Assembly: GCA_964481775.1 (NCBI GenBank)
Contig: CAYZUX010000002.1
Coordinates: 1-64,000, forward strand
Direction of reading: 5' to 3'
Length of the DNA: 64,000 nt
Origin: OLB16 sp964481775
GTDB taxonomy: Bacteria > Hinthialibacterota > Hinthialibacteria > OLB16
The position numbers were made by a program, and so were the translations under genes. Shown one piece after another: positions 36,451 through 44,469 of this stretch (position 1 is its first letter; each line of letters starts with the position of its first letter). The notes below the pieces were generated by a model, which saw only the letters and a program-made list of their open reading frames with translations, was not told the DNA's origin and ran no database searches.

Positions 36451-37904
36451 TCGTAGGACCTGTAGAATGCCGGAACCGGAAGATCGGTGTGTGGAAGCCA
36501 GCGCCCTCCATACCCAGGATAGTCTCCAATCAGATCCTGGGTGACACCACCCACCATCCGCTTGTCAAACCAGTAGGTGACTGAGAACAAGACCTGGAAC
36601 TCCGTGTTATCGACCGCACTATCCACATACCGTAATGTACCCACCGCTTCGAGGCGTTTGGTGGGACGGTATCCGACACTCTGCGCCAAAGAGAAACTGT
36701 GCGGAGATCCATTCACCGGGTCACGATAGAGGGTCGCCGCTGCCTCCCAGGATGTCCACAGCCAGGAGGTATAATAATGGTGGTCAGTGATCCGGAAGCG
36801 GTCAAATCCATTATCGATGGATTCGTAGCGGTCATCGCCCTCGATGAATGCAATCCCCTGCTCCGGCGGTTCGACATGGCGCAACTCCAGCGAGAGAGAA
36901 CTGTCATCCTGGTAATAATAACGGGCTCCCAGACGGTACTCCCAATAGCTCTTCCCGGGCACATGGAACAGGGGATTCGCCCCCCCTGGGCTATCGGAAT
37001 CGTAACGAACTGCCTCCAACCAGAGCCTCCAGTCACGGTCCGGGGTGAACTCGAGTCCAGCAGCGATTTCCTTAATCTCATCATTGGAAAAAACCGACAG
37101 CACCGAGGTCTGGGGTAAGAGGGCCCCTGGAATCGTTTCATCATAGCTGAGAGTGAACTTCGCACAGGGATGGAATTTCAAACCAGCAAATAATCCCAGG
37201 TCGATGATATCATCCGTGATGGTGTCATAGGTGACATGCTCGGAAAGCTCGACCCAGTAAAGGGGACGCCAAAAGAAATCCTGCGTGAATGCCTCCCGAT
37301 CCAGGTCGCCGTCATCGGTCCGGTAGACATAGGAGAGTCCCACTTCGGAACCCAGGAAAGGCCTTACCCAAACGCGGCCCCCACCGACACGGTCATTGCT
37401 TTTGCCGCCATAGTCCGAAACCACGGGGAGTCCACCGAAAAGAGAGTAACCATGGCCACCATCCAGTTGTTTGGACCACAAGAGCCCATCGAACCTCTCA
37501 TATAGACCACCCTCAAAGACATACTGACGTCCAAAGCGGGCGTAGGTGTTGGGCTGACGTGGATCCTGCCACTGAAAATACCCAGTCAATAACTCGGATT
37601 CAAAAGAGTCATCGGCCTGGTAGTAGGCATAATCCGACTGATCCCAGAGATCCTGACGTACCCAGCCAGATCCATGAAAAGACCATCCGCTCCGATTAAA
37701 CTCTGAGAGATGGAGGGTCATGTACTGCCGGATCGGAAGGAAATAGTCTTCATCAGGATCAAGGAGACGTTCTTCGCGGAGGTAGACATGCGAACGGAGC
37801 TGGCCTTCCATCCGGAGGGCATGAACAGGAGGTATGTTCACAATCCCCCAAACGAGACTCAGTCCCACCAGAAAGCAAAACTGCCTCACCCTCCAAGGAG
37901 GCAC
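36447..37904 (-). CDS. Putative outer-membrane beta-barrel protein paired with the 13-heme cytochrome
   Basis: 485 residues from a GTG start with GGAGG seven bases upstream. The signal peptide ends near PPVHALR. The mature protein has many amphipathic strands with aromatic girdles (YYQADDSFESELLTGYF, WVELSEHVTYD, YRLGARYYYQDD, VLFSVTYWFDKR) and ends FYRSYE. No family is clear from reading. The four-base overlap with the cytochrome gene suggests a porin-cytochrome conduit for electrons across the outer membrane, as in Geobacter or Shewanella, though no surface cytochrome is encoded nearby. Confidence 0.72.
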   Translation of the reverse strand: MPPWRVRQFCFLVGLSLVWGIVNIPPVHALRMEGQLRSHVYLREERLLDPDEDYFLPIRQYMTLHLSEFNRSGWSFHGSGWVRQDLWDQSDYAYYQADDSFESELLTGYFQWQDPRQPNTYARFGRQYVFEGGLYERFDGLLWSKQLDGGHGYSLFGGLPVVSDYGGKSNDRVGGGRVWVRPFLGSEVGLSYVYRTDDGDLDREAFTQDFFWRPLYWVELSEHVTYDTITDDIIDLGLFAGLKFHPCAKFTLSYDETIPGALLPQTSVLSVFSNDEIKEIAAGLEFTPDRDWRLWLEAVRYDSDSPGGANPLFHVPGKSYWEYRLGARYYYQDDSSLSLELRHVEPPEQGIAFIEGDDRYESIDNGFDRFRITDHHYYTSWLWTSWEAAATLYRDPVNGSPHSFSLAQSVGYRPTKRLEAVGTLRYVDSAVDNTEFQVLFSVTYWFDKRMVGGVTQDLIGDYPGYGGRWLPHTDLPVPAFYRSYE

Positions 37905-38090
37905 ATCGAGACCTCCAAAAAGAAGTTTCCCCCTCCCGATGCCGGGATCGATTATGCCCCAATAACTTGCTTTGGGGAATCATCTAAAGACATAATAGAC
38001 GGACCTGTATCAATCACCTCAGATTGAGGGACTCCAGTAAGTAACATCATTCCTGCAGAGAAGGAGGCAACGGTTACGCGCACCATCCTG

Positions 38091-38882
38091 GTGGTTGAGG
38101 AAAGGGGGGTATCCAAAACCACCCTCGAATCGCTGGTCCCACAAGAGGGATACAAAGTTGATTCTGTTCCTGGCTATTTTGAGGCTCTTTATAGAATCTC
38201 CAGGGAACGTTTTGATATCGTCCTTGTCAGTCAATCCTTGAAAGAAATGAGTGGGATTGAGATCCTTACCACGGCCAAATCGCTCGGTTTTGTTGAAAGC
38301 CATGAAAAAGGAACCCGTCCAGTGTTTATCCTTTTTTGCGAAAAGAGCGATGAGAAGGTCATTCTCCAGGCTTGGTCAGCCGGTTTTCGCCACGTGTTGT
38401 CCAGAGGTATCACCTCAGAGCGGTTTCGTGAGATCGTTGATGAGTGCCTGGGTCCTCCAGAGGAACCATCCATCCAGGAAGAGGTAACCGAGGCAGAGCA
38501 GAACCAGGAAGAAGAGGCTGCTTCAGAAAACGTCTCTCTGCCGATTCATCGTGGTGTTATCAGTCTTCTGCGGATCGAGGATCTGGGAGACACCCTTGTC
38601 TATTACCTTGGTGGAAATCTTAGCAAGGGAAGTGGATACCTGGAGCTGAGAGAATCGATCGTCACCCGCTTGAAGCAAGGAAAGGTCAAACAGGTTGTCC
38701 TCAACTGCAGTGAAGTTTCTTACGTGAACTCCAGTGGAATCGCCGGCCTGGTTTCCCTGAGGAACGAAATTGCGAAGCTGGGAGCGGAGATGTCCCTGAT
38801 TGCTGCCCAGGAACAAGTCTTCAATGTATTGGCAAGGCTCGATTTGCTCCGTACCCTCCAATACCGTCCAACCGCCCGCTGA
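38091..38882 (+). CDS. Receiver-like domain without phospho-Asp, fused to a STAS domain
   Basis: 263 residues from the first standard start, GTG 38091. Residues 1-115 read as a CheY-like receiver, but the strand that normally ends in the phospho-Asp is IVLVSQSL, and the conserved Lys is replaced (LSRG). Residues about 155-260 form a STAS domain with YVNSSGIAGLVSLRNE, where the phosphorylatable Ser is kept. STAS proteins of this kind regulate anti-sigma factors. The first strand and acid pair (TILVVEE) lie upstream of the GTG. A perfect AAGGAGG at 38061-38067 points to a start near 38073, where the codon is GTT. Confidence 0.8.
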   Translation: MVEERGVSKTTLESLVPQEGYKVDSVPGYFEALYRISRERFDIVLVSQSLKEMSGIEILTTAKSLGFVESHEKGTRPVFILFCEKSDEKVILQAWSAGFRHVLSRGITSERFREIVDECLGPPEEPSIQEEVTEAEQNQEEEAASENVSLPIHRGVISLLRIEDLGDTLVYYLGGNLSKGSGYLELRESIVTRLKQGKVKQVVLNCSEVSYVNSSGIAGLVSLRNEIAKLGAEMSLIAAQEQVFNVLARLDLLRTLQYRPTAR

Positions 38883-38914
38883 GGCATTACCGTTCGGGTG
38901 TAACCCAAAACGAA

Positions 38915-41905
38915 TCAATAACTCAAAGCGGCTTGAGGAATTATTTCCCGGGTTTTGCCAGGAACCTGCCAGTAGAGTCTGAGCGCCTCACCCCCTCCAA
39001 TCGTGTCGGAGTAGAGGATACGAATGGGATGCTTCCCTTGAGTCATCTGGAGAGGTGCCTGGAGGTAACGGTTTCTCTGCTCTTTGCCACCGGCTGTTTC
39101 GACCACTTTCTGTCCATCGATTTCCACCAGGGCATAGTCCCAGGCCTCGGTGCCAATCTGGTAACTGCCCTCCACCGGACAATCCAGAAAACCTTTCCAC
39201 TCCATGCTGAGTGGGAATTTGTAGGGGGGATTCCAGCGGTAATTAATGAAAGGATCCACCCAGACAAATTCCGGTTTTCCCTCCCACTTACGTCCACCAT
39301 GCCAGTAGGTCATGCGCAATCCCCGCGGTAACATGCCCCGGTCATGGAATTGTTCGCCCCCCAATTCCTGCCAATCCCCGCCTCCAAGTGGAATGTACAT
39401 CACCCGGGTCAGAGCCGTATAGGTCTGAGATGCGAAGGTAAACTCGATTTGATGGGCTCCAGCCAGAAGATCCCTGGCGACTTCAGCGGTTCCTGCTCCA
39501 GGACTTGCATCCAAAATCTTTTCAGCGTCGATCCACAGAGTGAATCGATCGGGTGTCTCGATCCGGAAACGATAACCACCTTGCCTTCCCTCGGGGATGA
39601 CCCACATCGCCTTGCCCTTGATCTGGAAAGGTGCAGGTAAAACCAGTTCCGCCGGGTTAAAAGTGAGGACGGGTTGTGTCACCGAGGCCTTGAATGGAAC
39701 CCCCTTATCCGAGCCTGAAAGATCAAGGGAAAAGCCACGATGCTTGAGCTTGATTTCAGAGGGAACGCGGTACCACCGGAAGATAGTCCCTCCCCATGGG
39801 TCCTTGGCATCCGTGCCAGTCACCTCCGGACCATACAGCCACTCGATCCATGCCATCTTGTCGGGACGATTCTGGGGTTCCATCACAATGTAAAGGGCAT
39901 CTTCATCAGGGGCCCCATGCGCGGGGAGTTCCTGTTGCACGAACAGATGGTTCCGCCAGACCCCCTCCTTGTTGAGCAGCTTGAGCGAGTTATGACCATT
40001 CGCATCACTGACCGCATAGAACTTGCCCTGCTGAGTGTTGACGAATTTAGCCATATCCACGAACTTGGCATCAAAATGAACATAGGGATCCCTTTTGGGG
40101 AGTTGGTCACGGAAATAGAGATGGTACTCCCCCCACCAGAAGAACCCGATGATCACCATGGCGCTCACCCACCCCATCCAACGGAGAGGCTCGGTAAGCC
40201 ACCTCCGGCCAGGAAGACAGTCATCGGCAAGTGTGAGGCAGGCGATCCCCACCATACGCAATGCCACTGCTGACCAGATACAAATGACGGGGATAACACA
40301 GATCGCGCGGAGTGTATTGGGCGCCTCGATGGAGAGGACCATTGGCAGAAGCATGGCGGTGAACCATCCCAGTGAAAACAGACCGAGACGGCTCCGCCAA
40401 CGGACCAGGGCCCACATCATCCCCAATGGGAACAGAATCCCGGGAATGGGATGGACCATCGGGGCAAGCGAGTGATTATGACGTGGATTCACATCTCCAC
40501 GAATGTGGAACATCCGGAAGGTCAGTGTGAGGTTGTCTTTGATCCTCTGCCAGTTGGCACGCCAAGGTTCATCCAGATTCACAATACTGACCATATTGAG
40601 CCGTTCCGCGAACACCTCGGGATGATCTCTTCGGAAATCAATCATCTCCTTGGCGCAGAAAAATGCCGCGGCACCAAAGAGGAGGAAACCCACCAGGTTC
40701 CAACGCCACAACTGGCGTTGCATGAACCAGCGGAGTCCGACAAAGCACGCCAGAACACCAGGGAAAAGGTACAGCGGTTTGTATGAGTAAATACTCAATC
40801 CAAAGCAATAACCCCCAACCAGCCAGATGGGGGCGGTTTTGAGGACATGCCAGATCCATTGTTTCCAGGTGGCACGGAAACTCACGCTTCCACTTCCCTC
40901 CGGCGGGGGAACGGGAAATTCATCTTTTGACTTGAAAGCGAGGAAAAAGAACAAGGCGGTGGCGGTAATGATGAGTGGTGCTTCAATGGCGTCATAAGCC
41001 ACGCGCGAAAAGTTGACATGCCAACGGAAAGCCGCCAGGAAGGCCGCACCCAGAAGTGCCGTGGGAGCATCACACAGCCAGCGCAACAACAGGTACAACA
41101 CGAGTACACCCAGAACTCCGGCGATCATGGTCGGAAGGCGGATGCTGAATATCGAAGTGCCCAGCCATTTCATCGATAAGGCGATCTGATACATGTGGGC
41201 GGTGGCCTTACCGAAACCCTGGGGGGTGAATACAGGAACCTCGATGGATTCAAGTTGACGATTGAGGGAATCACGTTCCCCTTTGTAACGGTTGACTTCT
41301 CCCTGGAGCCTTTGCTTTTCAGCCCCATCGGTGGCTTTTTCCTCTTCGCTGGTCTTTTCCTTCAGGTTCCGGTTTGCTTCAGAAAGTTTCTGGCGCAGTT
41401 CCTTGATGTGTGCCTGATTCTCCGGTTTCCATTCCTGGAGGAAATCCCGCCCGATCATCGCGTTGGTACTTTCGTCGTAATGCAAACCATACGGAAACTC
41501 ATTCCCTCTATGGAAACGCATTACGATCGCCATCAGGAGGATCAATCCCAACAAGACCAGTTCAGTTTGCCAGGGGAGGGATGCCTTACGACGGCTTGGC
41601 AGGTCAGGTACCAGAAGAAGACCCAGAGCGAAGAGACCCATGGCGCCCAGAAGCAGGTAATAGGGGCGTGCAGATCTCTGATAATCCACCCAGGGAAAAT
41701 GATCCGGGTACTGAGGATTCACAAGCGGTTTGAGAGTAATCCCCTTGTAGGCAACGAAATCGGGGGAACACATTCCAATCAGATCACAAAGATACAGGAC
41801 GCTGTAACCAGCCAGGATCATTCCCGCGAGAAGCAGAACAATGGCGGGAAAGAGACGGAGGCCCCTGGGAAAGAAAGAAGGAGTGGCTGGAAGGGTGGGT
41901 TCCAT
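38915..41905 (-). CDS. GT39-like multi-pass membrane glycosyltransferase with C-terminal PA14 domain
   Basis: 996 residues. An N-terminal membrane domain of about 12 helices (15-600) has the acidic first loop GLHYDESTNAMIGR, as in dolichyl/undecaprenyl-phosphate-mannose transferases (GT39/ArnT-like). That loop contains a coiled-coil insertion of about 60 residues (IKELRQKLSEANRNLKEK). After residue 600 the protein is extracytoplasmic, with two beta-rich domains; the last 140 residues (about MTYWHGGRKW to LRLYWQVPGK) have the PA14 signature, a carbohydrate-binding module. A glycosyltransferase that carries its own glycan-binding domain is unusual. Convergent with the STAS gene. Confidence 0.8.
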   Translation of the reverse strand: MEPTLPATPSFFPRGLRLFPAIVLLLAGMILAGYSVLYLCDLIGMCSPDFVAYKGITLKPLVNPQYPDHFPWVDYQRSARPYYLLLGAMGLFALGLLLVPDLPSRRKASLPWQTELVLLGLILLMAIVMRFHRGNEFPYGLHYDESTNAMIGRDFLQEWKPENQAHIKELRQKLSEANRNLKEKTSEEEKATDGAEKQRLQGEVNRYKGERDSLNRQLESIEVPVFTPQGFGKATAHMYQIALSMKWLGTSIFSIRLPTMIAGVLGVLVLYLLLRWLCDAPTALLGAAFLAAFRWHVNFSRVAYDAIEAPLIITATALFFFLAFKSKDEFPVPPPEGSGSVSFRATWKQWIWHVLKTAPIWLVGGYCFGLSIYSYKPLYLFPGVLACFVGLRWFMQRQLWRWNLVGFLLFGAAAFFCAKEMIDFRRDHPEVFAERLNMVSIVNLDEPWRANWQRIKDNLTLTFRMFHIRGDVNPRHNHSLAPMVHPIPGILFPLGMMWALVRWRSRLGLFSLGWFTAMLLPMVLSIEAPNTLRAICVIPVICIWSAVALRMVGIACLTLADDCLPGRRWLTEPLRWMGWVSAMVIIGFFWWGEYHLYFRDQLPKRDPYVHFDAKFVDMAKFVNTQQGKFYAVSDANGHNSLKLLNKEGVWRNHLFVQQELPAHGAPDEDALYIVMEPQNRPDKMAWIEWLYGPEVTGTDAKDPWGGTIFRWYRVPSEIKLKHRGFSLDLSGSDKGVPFKASVTQPVLTFNPAELVLPAPFQIKGKAMWVIPEGRQGGYRFRIETPDRFTLWIDAEKILDASPGAGTAEVARDLLAGAHQIEFTFASQTYTALTRVMYIPLGGGDWQELGGEQFHDRGMLPRGLRMTYWHGGRKWEGKPEFVWVDPFINYRWNPPYKFPLSMEWKGFLDCPVEGSYQIGTEAWDYALVEIDGQKVVETAGGKEQRNRYLQAPLQMTQGKHPIRILYSDTIGGGEALRLYWQVPGKTREIIPQAALSY

Positions 41906-42059
41906 GACAAGGGTTGATTATTAAAGATAGTAAGGTGGATGAACAAGGGCAGGGCTTCGAATCTTTTTTGAGTCATCGAGCCGGGGGGTTGCCACACGGC
42001 TTACTCCCGGACTGAGGGGAAGCAGGGTAATCTGGAGATGATGATAAAAAGCGAGGAGC

Positions 42060-43097
42060 CTACACTCCGCACCTTGCCCCACGGAACTGCTGGAGCACGC
42101 GCAGGTCGTTTTCATACAACATGCGGATGTCGGGGATGCCATACTTGATCATCGCCAAGCGTTCGACCCCCATGCCAAAGGCGAAACCGCTCCACTCCTC
42201 AGGATCAATCTGGCAGGCCAGGAGCACATTGGGATGCACCAATCCCGCACCGCCCATTTCGAGCCAGCGCCCCTTGCCCAGAGTGGTCTCAAACCACATA
42301 TCCACCTCCGCACTCGGTTCGGTGAAAGGGAAGAAGCTCGGACGGAAACGCAGGGAGGCCTCGGGACCGAAGAGCCCTTTCATCAGGGTCTCCAGAGTCC
42401 ATTTCAGATGCCCCATGGAGATTCCCTTCCCTACCAGAAGACCTTCAATCTGGTGGAACATCGGCAGGTGGGTTGGGTCGCTGTCTCGCCGGTAGACTCT
42501 TCCAGGCACTAAAACCTTAAGGGGCGGTTTGTGGTTCTCCATGAAGTGAATCTGCCCGTTGGATGTGTGCGAACGCAGGAGCAAGCCTCCCTCCAAAAAG
42601 AAGGTGTCCTGCATATCACGGGCGGGGTGGTCCGGGGGGAAATTCAAAGCCTCGAAGTTGTAGTAATCGCTCTCGATCTCACGGTCATCATGGATGTCAT
42701 AGCCCATCCGCATGAAGATCGAAGTGACTTCATCGATGATCAGACTGACAGGGTGGCAAGAACCAACCTCCGCGCCACGTCCAGGCAGGGTGATATCGAG
42801 CCGCTCTTCCTCCAGGCGTCTGGCCAGAGCCAGCTCCTCCAGGCGCAGGCTGGCCTGCTCCAACGCTGCCTCAACCTCATCATGAAGGCGATTGACCTCG
42901 GCGCCGGCTTGCGGACGCTGTTCGGGCGGGAGTGCTCCAAGGCTTTTCAGGAGCCCCTTGATGGATCCTTTTTTTCCAAGAAACTGGACACGGACTTCTT
43001 CCAGGGCACGTAAATCGTTGACCTCCGCCAACGCTTTGAGAGCATTTGCACGGATGCTGCTTAGCTTTTCCGGGAGGTTTGTATCCACGACCGTCAT
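42060..43097 (-). CDS. pheS: Phenylalanyl-tRNA synthetase alpha subunit
   Basis: 345 residues. N-terminal coiled coil (about 1-90), then the class II core with HPVSLIIDEVTSIF, motif 2 region FRPSFFPFTEPSAEVD and motif 3 GFAFGMGVERLAMIKYG. Charges tRNA-Phe together with PheT. It follows rplT by 20 bases in the translation operon. The usual partner pheT is not downstream: the next gene is the GT39-like membrane protein, so pheT must lie elsewhere. Confidence 0.96.
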   Translation of the reverse strand: MTVVDTNLPEKLSSIRANALKALAEVNDLRALEEVRVQFLGKKGSIKGLLKSLGALPPEQRPQAGAEVNRLHDEVEAALEQASLRLEELALARRLEEERLDITLPGRGAEVGSCHPVSLIIDEVTSIFMRMGYDIHDDREIESDYYNFEALNFPPDHPARDMQDTFFLEGGLLLRSHTSNGQIHFMENHKPPLKVLVPGRVYRRDSDPTHLPMFHQIEGLLVGKGISMGHLKWTLETLMKGLFGPEASLRFRPSFFPFTEPSAEVDMWFETTLGKGRWLEMGGAGLVHPNVLLACQIDPEEWSGFAFGMGVERLAMIKYGIPDIRMLYENDLRVLQQFRGARCGV

Positions 43098-43117
43098 GGA
43101 AGCTCCGGAGACCGGGA

Positions 43118-43483
43118 TCAGTGCGCGGCAGAAAGGGCGCTCTTGGCCTGTTCGGCGATAGCGCCGAAGGCGGCCGCATCATCGATCGCCAGTCCCGCCA
43201 GGGTCTTCCGGTCGATCTCCACCCCGGCTTTGTTCAGACCATCGATCAGCTGGCTGTAATTGAGGCCATGCTGACGAGCCGCGGCACCGATCCGGACAAT
43301 CCACAGGGCACGGAACTCGCGTTTGCGCCTCCGGCGGTCACGGTAGGAGTACGCCAAAGCTTTCCAGACACCGGCATGGGCGGAGCGGTAGAGCTTCCCG
43401 CGGCCAGCGAAAAAGCCTTTGGCCATCTTCATCACTTTTTTCCGGCGCCGCCTGGAAGCCGGATTATTGGTTGCGCGTGGCAT
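43118..43483 (-). CDS. rplT: Large-subunit ribosomal protein bL20
   Basis: 121 residues: MPRATNNPASRRRRKKVMKM then FFAGRGKLYR, RDRRRRKREFRALWIVRIGAAA and NYSQLIDGL, all typical of L20. Binds 23S rRNA and is needed for assembly; in other bacteria it represses its own operon. AAGGAG precedes the ATG. A 133-base gap filled with palindromes separates it from rpmI. Confidence 0.97.
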   Translation of the reverse strand: MPRATNNPASRRRRKKVMKMAKGFFAGRGKLYRSAHAGVWKALAYSYRDRRRRKREFRALWIVRIGAAARQHGLNYSQLIDGLNKAGVEIDRKTLAGLAIDDAAAFGAIAEQAKSALSAAH

Positions 43484-43550
43484 TTCCTGTTTTCTCCTTA
43501 GTCAACCTTGTCGGGTGGGATTTACCCTTTGTCCCTGGTCATTTTTGTAG

Positions 43551-43611
43551 GGTGGGGCTTGCCCCACCTGGTGCAGCAACGGGGGAAATCGTCGGCGGGT
43601 CGAGCCCCGCC
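43551..43611. repeat. Pair of GC-rich palindromes between rpmI and rplT
   Basis: Palindromes at 43551-43568 (GGTGGGGCTTGCCCCACC, perfect) and 43594-43611 (GGCGGGTCGAGCCCCGCC, near-perfect), about 25 bases apart. They resemble the palindrome at 8539 and may be copies of a small mobile repeat inserted between the two ribosomal genes. They would fold in the mRNA and could affect rplT translation. Confidence 0.55.
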
Positions 43612-43616
43612 CTGCC

Positions 43617-43811
43617 TCACAATCCAAGCATCCTCCGGACACGACCCGCATCGGTGGACGCAACCGTGGTGGCTTTGCGCAACCCTCTTTTGCGTTTCGT
43701 GTTCTTGCTGGTCAGGAGGTGGCTGTGATAAGCCTTATTCCTCTTGATCTTCCCCTTCTTCGTCAAAGAGAAGCGTTTCGCCGCGCTTCTCAGTGTCTTC
43801 ACCTTCGGCAT
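43617..43811 (-). CDS. rpmI: Large-subunit ribosomal protein bL35
   Basis: 64 residues from MPKVKTLRSAAKRFSLTKKG to RVRRMLGL, as expected for L35. AAGGAGAG lies six bases before the ATG at 43811. The start and its ribosome site lie inside the reading frame of infC, which ends at 43735. Five codons upstream an alternative start exists but gives a non-standard N-terminus. Confidence 0.96.
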   Translation of the reverse strand: MPKVKTLRSAAKRFSLTKKGKIKRNKAYHSHLLTSKNTKRKRGLRKATTVASTDAGRVRRMLGL

Positions 43812-44454
43812 GTTTCTCTCCTTCATTAACGGGAGTGGCTCCCGCCTTGGCTTCTTTCTCTTCCTGCTTCCTCAGGCGTTCCAGGCGTGCTTTTTCCGCC
43901 TTGACTCCCGCCGCATCCGGCCCCAGGACCATGATCATGTTCCGTCCCTCGGACTGAGGGCGAGATTCCACGATGGCGATGGTCTTCAGATCATCGATGA
44001 CACGTTGGAGAAGCTTCATCCCGAATTCCAGGTGATTCCGCTCCCTGCCCCGGAACATCAACACAAATTTGACTTTGTCGTTTTGCAGGAGGAACTTCCG
44101 GGCACCACGAATCTTGACTTCATAGTCATTCTCGCTGATACGCGGGCGGAGTTTGACCTCCTTGACATCAATGGTGTGTTGTTTCCGCCGTGCATCCTTT
44201 TGCTTTTTTGCCTGCTCATACTTGTAGTTGCCGTAATCCATGATCCGGCAAACATAAGGACGAGCCGCCGATGAGACCTCGACCAGGTCAAGCGCCGCCG
44301 CTTCCGCCCGTTTTAGGGCCTCCTGGATAGGGACGATACCGACATGTTGCCCGCTCTCATCGATCAGGCGGACTTCACTCTCGCGGATATCGTGATTGAT
44401 ACGGTCTTTCGGCTTGGGGATCTTGCCGGGGATAAAACGCGGACGCCGTAGGAT
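43735..44454 (-). CDS. infC: Translation initiation factor IF-3, apparent AUC start, 3' overlap with rpmI
   Basis: 239 residues when started at AUC 44454; the first ATG at 44241 would remove the N-terminal domain. The AUC gives the residues LRRPRFIPGKIPKPKDRINHD and then ESEVRLID, which is the IF-3 N-domain. GAGGAGG ends nine bases before it. No ATG, GTG or TTG occurs in frame between the thrS stop and 44241. The C-domain has KEVKLRPRISENDYEVK and FRGRERNHLEFG. IF-3 genes starting with AUU or AUC are known and allow self-control. The C-terminus has an extra charged tail of about 50 residues, whose last 26 codons overlap rpmI. Confidence 0.92.
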   Translation of the reverse strand: MLRRPRFIPGKIPKPKDRINHDIRESEVRLIDESGQHVGIVPIQEALKRAEAAALDLVEVSSAARPYVCRIMDYGNYKYEQAKKQKDARRKQHTIDVKEVKLRPRISENDYEVKIRGARKFLLQNDKVKFVLMFRGRERNHLEFGMKLLQRVIDDLKTIAIVESRPQSEGRNMIMVLGPDAAGVKAEKARLERLRKQEEKEAKAGATPVNEGEKHAEGEDTEKRGETLLFDEEGEDQEE

Positions 44455-44469
44455 TGCAGAATTCCTCCT

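Noticed and set aside
35410..36456. Long open frame (about 348 codons) on the plus strand opposite the multiheme cytochrome
   Set aside because: Mirror of the cytochrome coding strand: the repeated hydrophobic His/Val/Met pattern comes from reverse-reading CxxCH codons. No ribosome site or domain.
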